Position numbers and translations under genes: made by a program. From contig NZ_JBNMIU010000005.1 in NCBI RefSeq assembly GCF_050873445.1, positions 1 through 64,000 of the forward strand: a stretch of 64,000 bases of DNA. Reading direction: 5' to 3'. Numbering within the stretch: position 1 is the stretch's first letter; each line of letters opens with the position of its first letter. The notes below the pieces were generated by a model. The model was not told the DNA's origin. It saw only the letters and a program-made list of their open reading frames with translations, and did no database searches. Origin of the DNA: Acidaminococcus sp050873445 (GTDB lineage: Bacteria; Bacillota; Negativicutes; Acidaminococcales; Acidaminococcaceae). Shown one piece after another: positions 39,930 to 47,353 of this stretch.

Positions 39930-41252
39930 ATGACTATCCGTGCATTAATGAATATGATGACAGCTGTAAGCATGTTCATCCTTTTAGGCTTCTTTGTGAG
40001 AGATTTCGTCAAACCCCTGCAGAAATTATTCCTGCCGGCTTCCCTGATAGGTGGGTTGGTGATGCTTGCCCTGGGACAGCAGGGTGTAGGTCTGATCACT
40101 GTTCCCAAAGTGCTGGGCAGTGTCCCTGGTGTCCTGATTGATATCGTAATGGTTTCACTGGTCTTTGGGGTCAGCTTCAACAGAAAACAGCTGCATTCTT
40201 ATCTGGATTATGTCTGCCTTCCCATGCCGGCCTATGGTATGCAGATGTGTGTCGGGACTCTGCTGGGAGCTTTTCTGCGGGGAGCCTGGCCCGGCCTGCC
40301 TGTCGGCTGGGGCATTCTGGGTGTATTTTCTTTCCATGGTGGGCATGGAACAGCTGCTGCGGCTGCTGCTTCCTTTGAAAAGCTGGGCTATGAAGGACAT
40401 ATGGCCATTGCCATGGTACTTTCCACGGTGGGACTGATTATGGCCATGACTGTCGGGATGGCTCTGGTCAACTATGGAGTCCGGAAAGGCTGGGGGACGT
40501 ACGTGAAAGAACCCACCAAACAGCCGGATTATTTCTATGGCGGTGCCCTGCCTGCAGACCAGAGAAAATCCGTGGGGACTACGGTGACCACTTCCATCAG
40601 CATCAACCATCTGGCTCTGCAGTTTGCCTGGCTGATGGGTGCCCTGTTCATTGGACAGCAGATTTTTGCCGGCCTGAATACATTTCCGGCTTTCAAGGCA
40701 CTCCATCTGCCCAGTGTACTCCATGGCGTGGTCGGCGGTGCTGTGATGTGGCGGCTCATTGAATTGTTCCATCTGGAAAAATTCGTGGATCTGAAAACGG
40801 TAAAACTGCTGTCCGGGTTCTTCCTGGAACTGGTAGTATTTACGGCCATGGCAACCCTGAACCTGAAATTCGTATCTACTTATGCGGCACCTCTGGCTAT
40901 CTACTGTTTGGTAATGACGGCATTGACCGTACCTCTGGTATTGTTCTGTGCCCGGAAGTTCGCCAAGGAAGAATGGTTCGAAAAAGCCTGCATGTGTTTC
41001 GGCGCTGCTACTGGTAATACTTCTACAGGATTGGCTCTGGTCCGTTCCATTGATCCGAATTCCGAATCTCATGCTGGTGACAGTCACGGGATTTATTCGA
41101 CCCTGATGTCCTGGAAGGATATCTTTGTTGGATTGACACCCATCTGGCTGAGTACAGGTGTTGGTCTGACAGCGGGTGTGGGCGCTGCAATCTTCGTAGT
41201 CTTTATGGCCATTGGATTCATTTTCTTCAACACGAAGAGAACTTTAAACTAA
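39930..41252 (+). CDS. GltS-family sodium:glutamate/organic-acid symporter
   Basis: Polytopic carrier of 440 residues, about 11-12 helices in two inverted halves. The GltS (ESS) signature FSFHGGHGTAAAAAASFEKLGYE is near residue 131, and the second-half counterpart FGAATGNTSTGLALVRSIDPNSES is near 351. GltS of E. coli takes up glutamate with sodium; many relatives are uncharacterised. Its position in a LysR cassette with an aldolase-family protein and a hydroxyacid dehydrogenase suggests a C5-C6 dicarboxylate or hydroxy-oxo acid instead. RBS GAGGTG. Confidence 0.88.
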   Translation: MTIRALMNMMTAVSMFILLGFFVRDFVKPLQKLFLPASLIGGLVMLALGQQGVGLITVPKVLGSVPGVLIDIVMVSLVFGVSFNRKQLHSYLDYVCLPMPAYGMQMCVGTLLGAFLRGAWPGLPVGWGILGVFSFHGGHGTAAAAAASFEKLGYEGHMAIAMVLSTVGLIMAMTVGMALVNYGVRKGWGTYVKEPTKQPDYFYGGALPADQRKSVGTTVTTSISINHLALQFAWLMGALFIGQQIFAGLNTFPAFKALHLPSVLHGVVGGAVMWRLIELFHLEKFVDLKTVKLLSGFFLELVVFTAMATLNLKFVSTYAAPLAIYCLVMTALTVPLVLFCARKFAKEEWFEKACMCFGAATGNTSTGLALVRSIDPNSESHAGDSHGIYSTLMSWKDIFVGLTPIWLSTGVGLTAGVGAAIFVVFMAIGFIFFNTKRTLN

Positions 41253-41317
41253 ATATTTTTCAAGGATGATTTTACTTTTTTTGTGGGATACCTACCACTA
41301 ATAATTTGATAAGTTCC

Positions 41318-41346
41318 TTGATTTCCTTTCACCTCAACCTTATAAT
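41318..41346 (+). promoter_or_regulatory. promoter of the DUF134-NifX gene
   Basis: TTGATT (41318-41323), 17-nt spacer, TATAAT (41341-41346). Confidence 0.75.
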
Positions 41347-41355
41347 GATAATAAA

Positions 41356-41367
41356 TGGCATATGCCA
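41356..41367. promoter_or_regulatory. palindromic operator TGGCATATGCCA
   Basis: Perfect 12-bp palindrome with AT-rich flanks, placed at about +4 to +15 of the transcript. The gene it precedes encodes a helix-turn-helix protein, so autoregulation is likely. Confidence 0.7.
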
Positions 41368-41388
41368 ATAATAAATGAGGTGAGAAGA

Positions 41389-42153
41389 TTGCCCAGACCG
41401 GTACGGAAACGCAGGGTCTACCAGCAGCCGGGAAGTTTCTGTTTCACAGGGAATCAGCCCTCCCACGGCGAAGTGGTGCTGACTTTGGATGAATTCGAGG
41501 CGGTGCGGCTCTGCGACTATGTGGGGCTGGAACAGGGCGAAGCCGCGAAACGGCTGGAAGTAGCCCGTTCTACCTTTCAGAACATCCTGAACCAGGCCCG
41601 GAAAAAGCTGGCAGAGGTCCTGATCTATGGAAAAGATCTGCGGATCGAGGAAGGCAGCGTGGAGTTCGCCCGGGATCCGGAATGGGGCTGCTGCCAGTTC
41701 ATCCTGCAGTCAGTTCCCCGGACAGGCGGTCTTCCGGATTTTCCGAAGGAGGAACAGGATATGAAAATTGCAGTGACCTATGACGCACAGACGGGTGAAA
41801 TCTTCCAGCATTTTGGCCGGACTGAAAATTTCAAGGTCTATGAGGTGGAAGACGGACAGGTGAAGGAAGCCCATGTGGAAAGCACCAACGGGCAGGGACA
41901 CGGTGCACTGGCCGTTGTATTGAAAAATCTGGGCGTGGAAGCCCTGATCTGCGGCGGCATCGGCGGCGGTGCCCAGCAGGCTCTCAAGGTTCAGGGCATC
42001 CGCTTCTACGGCGGCTGCAGCGGTCAGGCTGACCAGGCAGTGGCGGACTTCCTGGCTGGTAAATTGGCCTATCAGGAAGATATCCAGTGTGCCCACCATG
42101 AGCATCGCAATCCCGGTGAAGGCGGCTGCGGGCACCACGGCTGTCACCACTGA
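41389..42153 (+). CDS. DUF134 - NifX/NifB-type (dinitrogenase Fe-Mo cofactor biosynthesis-like) fusion protein
   Basis: 254 residues in two parts. Residues about 1-105 are DUF134: MPRPVRKRRVYQQPG, then LTLDEFEAVRLCDYVGLEQGEAAKRLEVARSTFQNILNQARKKLAEVL, a sigma-region-4-like helix-turn-helix. From about 125 a NifX/DiNase-FeMo-co fold follows: MKIAVTYDAQTGEIFQHFGRTENFKVYEVEDG and GVEALICGGIGGGAQQAL. The His/Cys-rich tail (CAHHEHRNPGEGGCGHHGCHH) could hold metal. The TTG at 41389 gives the standard DUF134 N-terminus and has GAGGTGAG upstream; an ATG at 41362 lies inside the operator. No nif genes are near, so it is more likely a metal or cluster sensor or carrier. Confidence 0.88.
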   Translation: MPRPVRKRRVYQQPGSFCFTGNQPSHGEVVLTLDEFEAVRLCDYVGLEQGEAAKRLEVARSTFQNILNQARKKLAEVLIYGKDLRIEEGSVEFARDPEWGCCQFILQSVPRTGGLPDFPKEEQDMKIAVTYDAQTGEIFQHFGRTENFKVYEVEDGQVKEAHVESTNGQGHGALAVVLKNLGVEALICGGIGGGAQQALKVQGIRFYGGCSGQADQAVADFLAGKLAYQEDIQCAHHEHRNPGEGGCGHHGCHH

Positions 42154-42171
42154 GAACGGCTGGAATCGACA

Positions 42172-42217
42172 ACAAAATCCCTCTGGAATCTGCATTTTGG
42201 TTCCAGGGGGATTTTGT
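42172..42217. terminator. hairpin between convergent DUF134-NifX and autotransporter genes
   Basis: ACAAAATCCCTCTGGAA (42172-42188) pairs with TTCCAGGGGGATTTTGT (42201-42217), one mismatch. Confidence 0.75.
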
Positions 42218-42263
42218 CAGGATGATTATCTTATTTTGGGGCATGAGCCACTGTCACAGAAAA

Positions 42264-44663
42264 TCAGAAGTTCCAGCGGATGCCGGCGTTCCAATCCCAG
42301 TTCTTTTTATATTCTCCGCCAACTGCTCTTTCCATGTCGAAATACAGGTAGCTGTTTTTACTGAACTTCACATTGCAGCCGGCACCATACTCAAACCAGC
42401 TGCTGCTGAAATCATCATGGGCATGGAACGTATCTTTATTGACCAGATCGGTCATATGGATATCGTAATTGCCTAAGAAATCGTGATTGATGCTGGCTTT
42501 CAGGTAAAAAGTAGCTTTGTTATGGATTTCCCGACCGATATGGAATCCCAGGCGGCCGATCAGGGCGGTCATATTCTTCTGCTTTACCTGGACCCGGTTC
42601 GATGTTGTGAAATCGTGGCCCCACATGTATCCCAGGGTCAGTTCGCTCTGCGGTTCTACATACCAGCCATGTTTCAGCTGGTTCTTTTTGCCATACTCCG
42701 CACTGAGCGCCATCGCATTGTTTCCATATTTTCCGTTGATGGCTTTGCCGGCGTTGTCTTTGACATGGAAATCATTGGTGTACCGATTGTACTGATACAC
42801 CAGGTCCAGGTAATGGCCGCTCTTTCCTTCATGGGTCTGATAGGCGCTTACACCGCTGCTCTTTATGGTACCGGTTCCGTGCTCAAAATCCAAAGAACCC
42901 TTTCCATACTGAGCGGCCATGCCGGTATAGACCGTTTCTTTTTCATTTTGCTTTGTTACGTGGTCATAGCCGATCTGATAGGTATGCTGGCGATTCGTAT
43001 ACACTCCATTGCCGCCGTGACGGCCAAATTCGGTACCTTTCGTACGGGCCCAGATACCGTTTTCTTCTTTGCCGTTTAAACGGAGTTCTCCCATACGCTT
43101 CATCAGTGTATCTGCATCATTGCGCCAGGTATCATAACTGGCAGATACGGTAGAAAGAAGGGTGTTCACAGAGACCGTATTTGTTGGCTTTGGAATAATT
43201 TTCCGATCGCCAATCTGCCAGTTTGTGAAGTTTTGGGTAACCACCTTATCCAAATCATACTTTGACCAGAAAAGTGCATCTTCCGTTTCATCTGCCTGAA
43301 AAGAACCCTTTTCCCTGGCAACTTGTGCCAATACCGTGCCCTTTGCTTTAGAAATATCTTCTCCCAAGGGACTTACATCGACCAGGGTTGTTCCATCATG
43401 GGTTCCATAGACGACCAGCCGATCGCTGTTATTGTGATTGCTTTTATTTTCATCCGGCTCTACATTGCCTTGGATATTCATTTGAACGACAGCGCCATCT
43501 CCATGAAAATCGTGGTATACTTCCAACTTTTGAAAATGGGGATCGGTTTTCCCTGCTTGGGGAGCAGAAATGTTGCTATATCTCAAATCGATCAGGGCTC
43601 CGCTGTGGGCATTCAAATCGACCAGCTTGGAATCATCGGTCATCCTCCAGGAGGCTCCCTTGGTAAAAGTCAAGTGAGTGCCCTGCTGCTCAGCATGATT
43701 TTTCAAATTCAAATATTGTGCGATTGTTTCTGCATTCTTCAGAGGATCAATTGTTGAACTGGCGTCAGCACATAATGGGACAATGGCTCCATTGACCGGA
43801 TTGCCGTTTTGATTACCATAGTAGTCGGTTACTTTCCCTGTAAAAGAAGAATTTTGCCCATCAAAATTAATTTTGATGATATTGTTGCTATCCGGAGATT
43901 TATCAGACAATCCGGCCATTTTATTGAAGCTATAGATATTCCCCTGAATTGTCAGTGCAGGCGTGGCATCTGCAGGGAGATCTTGGTTGATCTGTATGGA
44001 ATTTTTTTGGGCATTTTCAAAAGAGCGTGTACAATAACGGCTATAGACATAGGCACAGCCAATATCCCCTTCCAAATCCATCTTAGAACTGGCATTTATA
44101 TTGACAGTATTTCCCACGCCGTGAGCAATCAGGGCCGTGTAGTTCCAAAATTCATCCTTGGTAGGGCGCATTTTAAAGGAAAAATTTCCTGCATAGACAT
44201 TTAATTTTTGGTCTGTCCCATCCAATTGTACTTTTCCGATAAAAGTCTCCCTGCTTGCACATGTGATATCCAAATCCCCGATTTCATTGTTCTTCTGTCC
44301 CAGGTTGATTACAGTATCGCCTTCAGGATGTGGATCACACATGCGGATTGCGTTGCCGTACAGTGCATCTGAATCCATTTCCAGTGTTTTCGTCAGTACA
44401 GTGTATGTATTCGCACCCGTTGCGTTAATGATACCTACACAATTCGAACTGGTTCCATGATCATTCCATTTGATATGGTCATAACTGTCAATCTTGAATT
44501 CTTTTTCACCTTCACCGGTTTGAGTCATTGCCTGGTTAAGATATTCCTCATGAGACAATTCTAATAGATGATCTGTATGGTCAGCGGCAAAAACCGTCTG
44601 CCCATGAATCCCCATGCTGGCAATCGCCAGCATGATCAGACTTTTCTTTTTCCAATCCATCAT
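42264..44663 (-). CDS. autotransporter (type Va secretion) outer-membrane protein
   Basis: 799 residues: signal peptide ending VFA before AD (about residue 27), a beta-helix-like passenger of about 500 residues rich in N, D, T and S, and a C-terminal autotransporter barrel from about residue 535 (GIWARTKGTEFGRHGGNGVYTNRQHTYQIGYD ... GLAVEYGKKNQLKHGWYVEPQSELTLGYMWG type pattern) ending in aromatic WDWNAGIRWNF, the usual outer-membrane insertion signal. Paired ATGs at 44663/44660 follow GAGGGGG. The passenger half (about 43.3-44.7 kb) is clearly more AT-rich than the surroundings and uses rarer AT-ending codons. Passenger function unknown; surface adhesin or structural role is plausible. It has its own promoter and a structured leader. 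Confidence 0.9.
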   Translation of the reverse strand: MMDWKKKSLIMLAIASMGIHGQTVFAADHTDHLLELSHEEYLNQAMTQTGEGEKEFKIDSYDHIKWNDHGTSSNCVGIINATGANTYTVLTKTLEMDSDALYGNAIRMCDPHPEGDTVINLGQKNNEIGDLDITCASRETFIGKVQLDGTDQKLNVYAGNFSFKMRPTKDEFWNYTALIAHGVGNTVNINASSKMDLEGDIGCAYVYSRYCTRSFENAQKNSIQINQDLPADATPALTIQGNIYSFNKMAGLSDKSPDSNNIIKINFDGQNSSFTGKVTDYYGNQNGNPVNGAIVPLCADASSTIDPLKNAETIAQYLNLKNHAEQQGTHLTFTKGASWRMTDDSKLVDLNAHSGALIDLRYSNISAPQAGKTDPHFQKLEVYHDFHGDGAVVQMNIQGNVEPDENKSNHNNSDRLVVYGTHDGTTLVDVSPLGEDISKAKGTVLAQVAREKGSFQADETEDALFWSKYDLDKVVTQNFTNWQIGDRKIIPKPTNTVSVNTLLSTVSASYDTWRNDADTLMKRMGELRLNGKEENGIWARTKGTEFGRHGGNGVYTNRQHTYQIGYDHVTKQNEKETVYTGMAAQYGKGSLDFEHGTGTIKSSGVSAYQTHEGKSGHYLDLVYQYNRYTNDFHVKDNAGKAINGKYGNNAMALSAEYGKKNQLKHGWYVEPQSELTLGYMWGHDFTTSNRVQVKQKNMTALIGRLGFHIGREIHNKATFYLKASINHDFLGNYDIHMTDLVNKDTFHAHDDFSSSWFEYGAGCNVKFSKNSYLYFDMERAVGGEYKKNWDWNAGIRWNF

Positions 44664-44721
44664 CACACACAGCCCCCTCAATCTTGGCATTCAAGCAGCA
44701 GGATTTGATGCGTAAATGCCA

Positions 44722-44759
44722 GGTGTTCTTCCAGATGATCTTTATAAAAGAGGAACACC
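44722..44759 (-). promoter_or_regulatory. leader hairpin of the autotransporter mRNA
   Basis: GGTGTTC (44722-44728) and GAACACC (44753-44759) are inverted around 24 nt that can fold further, at the very 5' end of the predicted transcript. This may protect or regulate the long leader of about 100 nt. Confidence 0.5.
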
Positions 44760-44767
44760 GCCTAGAT

Positions 44768-44796
44768 TGTAGTACTATATATAATTTTCGTCAATA
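44768..44796 (-). promoter_or_regulatory. promoter of the autotransporter gene
   Basis: Minus strand: TTGACG (44796-44791), 17-nt spacer, TACAAT (44773-44768). Confidence 0.78.
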
Positions 44797-44823
44797 AATA
44801 ACATTTATTTTTCTTATATAAAA

Positions 44824-44871
44824 ATGTATGGCACTTGTCATAAACACCATACATTCCTTTTATGATATAAT
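44824..44871 (+). promoter_or_regulatory. citC promoter region with inverted repeat
   Basis: Perfect inverted repeat ATGTATGG (44824-44831) / CCATACAT (44847-44854) lies just upstream of an extended -10, TGA TATAAT (44863-44871). No good -35 is present, so an activator bound at the repeat is possible. Confidence 0.55.
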
Positions 44872-44904
44872 GGAAGCAATTTTCAAGAACATAAGGAGAC
44901 AACC

Positions 44905-45951
44905 ATGTCTGATTATTTCATTTCCCAGGTTTACCCTTCGGACGCCCGGACCAATGCCCAGGTGGATGCCCTGCTGCAGCAGGAGGGCATCCGGCGGGAT
45001 GCCAACCTGGATTATACCTGCGTGATGTTCGACGACGACTACCATGCCATTGCTACAGGCAGCTGCTTCGGCAACACCCTGCGCTGCATGGCCGTGGATC
45101 ACCGCCACCAGGGCGAGGGGCTGATGAACGAGATCGTTTCCCATCTGGTGCAGTACCAGTACGAACGGGGGAACCTGCATCTGTTCCTGTACACCAAATG
45201 CAGTTCTGCCAAGTTTTTCGGTGATCTGGGTTTCTACGAAATCGCCCGGATCGAGGACCAGATCGTGTTCATGGAGAACCGGAAGGACGGATTTTCCAGC
45301 TATCTGGATCGGCTGGCCCAAACCAGGGTGGACGCTCCCAAAGTGGGTGCCGTCGTCATGAACGCCAATCCCTTCACCTTGGGGCATCAGTACCTGGTGG
45401 AAAAAGCGGCAGCAGAAAACGATGTGGTGCATCTGTTCATGGTCAGTGAGGATGCCAGCCTGTTCCCCTATGTTGTGCGCAAACAGCTGATTCAGGCCGG
45501 TACTGCCCACCTGAAGAATCTGCGGTACCATGACAGTGGTCCGTACATCATCAGCCAGGCCACGTTCCCCAGCTATTTCCAGAAGGATGCAGAAGCGGTC
45601 ATTGCCAGCCACGCCAACCTGGACCTGGCCATCTTCACCAAAATCGCCCATCGGCTGGGCATTACAGCCCGGTATGTGGGGGAGGAACCTACCAGTGTGG
45701 TCACCGGCCTGTACAACCGGGTAATGCGGCAGAAACTGCCTGAGGCCGGTATCCAGTGCATCGTAGTGCCCCGGCGGGAGGAAGACGGCCAGGTAGTCAG
45801 CGCTTCCACGGTGCGCAAGGCCATCCAGGAGGATCACTGGGAACTGGTGCGGCAGCAGGTGCCTTCCACTACCTGGGAATTCCTGCACAGCGATACGGCA
45901 AAGCCCATCATTGCCAGGATCAAGGGAGAAAAGAATGTGGTCCATTACTGA
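44905..45951 (+). CDS. citC: [citrate (pro-3S)-lyase] ligase
   Basis: 348-residue enzyme that acetylates the citrate lyase prosthetic group and so activates the lyase. N-terminal GNAT-like part (to about 130: HRHQGEGLMNEIVSHLVQYQYERGNLHLFLYTK) and a nucleotidyltransferase domain with VVMNANPFTLGHQYLVEKAA near 150 and VSASTVRKAIQED near 307. No citD, E, F, X or G gene is adjacent on either side, so the lyase must be encoded elsewhere. RBS AAGGAGA. Confidence 0.92.
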   Translation: MSDYFISQVYPSDARTNAQVDALLQQEGIRRDANLDYTCVMFDDDYHAIATGSCFGNTLRCMAVDHRHQGEGLMNEIVSHLVQYQYERGNLHLFLYTKCSSAKFFGDLGFYEIARIEDQIVFMENRKDGFSSYLDRLAQTRVDAPKVGAVVMNANPFTLGHQYLVEKAAAENDVVHLFMVSEDASLFPYVVRKQLIQAGTAHLKNLRYHDSGPYIISQATFPSYFQKDAEAVIASHANLDLAIFTKIAHRLGITARYVGEEPTSVVTGLYNRVMRQKLPEAGIQCIVVPRREEDGQVVSASTVRKAIQEDHWELVRQQVPSTTWEFLHSDTAKPIIARIKGEKNVVHY

Positions 45952-45963
45952 AGAGGGCCACCC

Positions 45964-45991
45964 TTGACAATAATACTGTATCTGATATAAT
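45964..45991 (+). promoter_or_regulatory. promoter of the metK transcript
   Basis: TTGACA (45964-45969), 16-nt spacer, extended -10 TGA TATAAT (45986-45991). Confidence 0.85.
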
Positions 45992-46011
45992 TACGCTAGC
46001 GCAATTACATA

Positions 46012-46115
46012 TAGCTCATCAAGAGTGGTGGAGGGAATGGCCCTGTGAAACCACAGCAACCATGGCCTTTGGGCCAAACGGTGCTAAGTCCTGCAATGTG
46101 TTATTCGATTGTGAG
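46012..46115 (+). ncRNA. SAM-I (S-box) riboswitch
   Basis: Conserved S-box stretches appear in order: CTCATCAAGAGTGGTGGAGGG, TGGCCCTGTGAAACCACAGCAACC, and TTTGGGCCAAACGGTGCTAAGTCC. SAM binding should favour the terminator at 46132-46158 and lower metK expression. Confidence 0.95.
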
Positions 46116-46131
46116 ATGAGAGTCCTATACG

Positions 46132-46158
46132 TACTCTCATATTTTGAGAGTATTTTTT
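46132..46158 (+). terminator. SAM riboswitch terminator
   Basis: TACTCTCA / TGAGAGTA (46132-46151) then TTTTTTT. The left arm can instead pair with ATGAGAGT at 46116-46123, giving the antiterminator. Confidence 0.88.
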
Positions 46159-46173
46159 TGTAAGGAGGAGAAA

Positions 46174-47352
46174 ATGAGAAAAGTCTTTACGTCTGAATCT
46201 GTGACGGAAGGGCATCCTGATAAAATCGCTGATCAGATTTCTGATGCGGTGCTGGATGCCATCCTGGCAAAAGACCCGGATGCCCGGGTGGCCTGCGAAA
46301 CCCTGGTAGCTACGGGCCAAATCCATATTGTAGGGGAAATTTCCACCAGCTGCTATGTGGACATCGCCAAGATCGCCCGGCAGACGGTCATCGATATCGG
46401 CTACGACCGTGCCAAATACGGTTTCGACGGCGCTACCTGCGGGGTGCTGATTTCCCTTGACGAACAGTCTCCGGACATTGCCCAGGGTGTGGATGAATCC
46501 GATGAAGCCAAGGCCGGCGACCATGATGACGATGAAAAGATCGGTGCCGGTGACCAGGGCATGATGTTTGGATACGCCACTGACGAAACCCCGGAATACA
46601 TGCCTCTGCCCATTTCCCTGGCTCACAAGCTGGCCCGCCGGCTGGCCCAGGTCCGCAAGGACGGTACCCTGCCGTACCTGCGTCCCGATGGCAAGACCCA
46701 GGTTTCTGTGGAATATGAAGACGACAAACCGGTGCGGGTCAACACCATTGTGGTTTCTACCCAGCATGCTCCGGAAGTTTCCATGGAACAGCTGCGCAAG
46801 GATATCCTGGAATACGTGATCAAACCGGTGGTCCCGGCTGGACTGCTGGACGAAAACACCATCTACCACATCAACCCCACCGGCCGGTTCGTCATTGGCG
46901 GTCCGCAGGGGGATTCCGGCCTGACCGGGCGGAAAATCATCGTGGATACCTATGGCGGTATGGCCCGTCATGGGGGCGGCGCTTTCTCCGGCAAGGATCC
47001 CACCAAGGTGGACCGGAGCGCAGCCTATGCAGCCCGGTATGTAGCCAAGAACGTGGTGGCTGCCGGTCTGGCCAAGAAATGTGAAATCCAGCTGGCCTAT
47101 GCCATCGGCGTGGCACGGCCGGTTTCCATCAGTGTGAATACCTATGGGACCAATGCCATTCCCGAAGAGGAAATCGTCAAACTGATCGAAAAGAACTTCT
47201 CCCTGACCCCGGCCGGCATCATCAAGAGCCTGGATCTGCGGCGCCCCATCTACAAGCAGACGGCAGCCTATGGCCATTTCGGCCGGACGGATGTGGATCT
47301 GCCTTGGGAACGGCTGGATAAAGTGGATGTGCTGAAAAAGGCACTGCAATAA
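46174..47352 (+). CDS. metK: S-adenosylmethionine synthetase
   Basis: 392-residue cytosolic enzyme making SAM from methionine and ATP. Seen: SESVTEGHPDKIADQISDAVLD at the N-terminus, GEISTSCYVDIAKIARQTV near 54, GAGDQGMMFGYA near 124, and GGPQGDSGLTGRKIIVDTYGG near 243. The ATG at 46174 follows AAGGAGGAG. Under SAM-I control; priA starts 1 nt after the stop. Confidence 0.98.
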   Translation: MRKVFTSESVTEGHPDKIADQISDAVLDAILAKDPDARVACETLVATGQIHIVGEISTSCYVDIAKIARQTVIDIGYDRAKYGFDGATCGVLISLDEQSPDIAQGVDESDEAKAGDHDDDEKIGAGDQGMMFGYATDETPEYMPLPISLAHKLARRLAQVRKDGTLPYLRPDGKTQVSVEYEDDKPVRVNTIVVSTQHAPEVSMEQLRKDILEYVIKPVVPAGLLDENTIYHINPTGRFVIGGPQGDSGLTGRKIIVDTYGGMARHGGGAFSGKDPTKVDRSAAYAARYVAKNVVAAGLAKKCEIQLAYAIGVARPVSISVNTYGTNAIPEEEIVKLIEKNFSLTPAGIIKSLDLRRPIYKQTAAYGHFGRTDVDLPWERLDKVDVLKKALQ

Positions 47353-47353
47353 T

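Noticed and set aside
41362..41388. ATG at 41362 as start of the DUF134-NifX protein
   Set aside because: That codon lies inside the palindrome near +1 of the transcript and lacks a ribosome-binding site; TTG 41389 has both a site and the family N-terminus.
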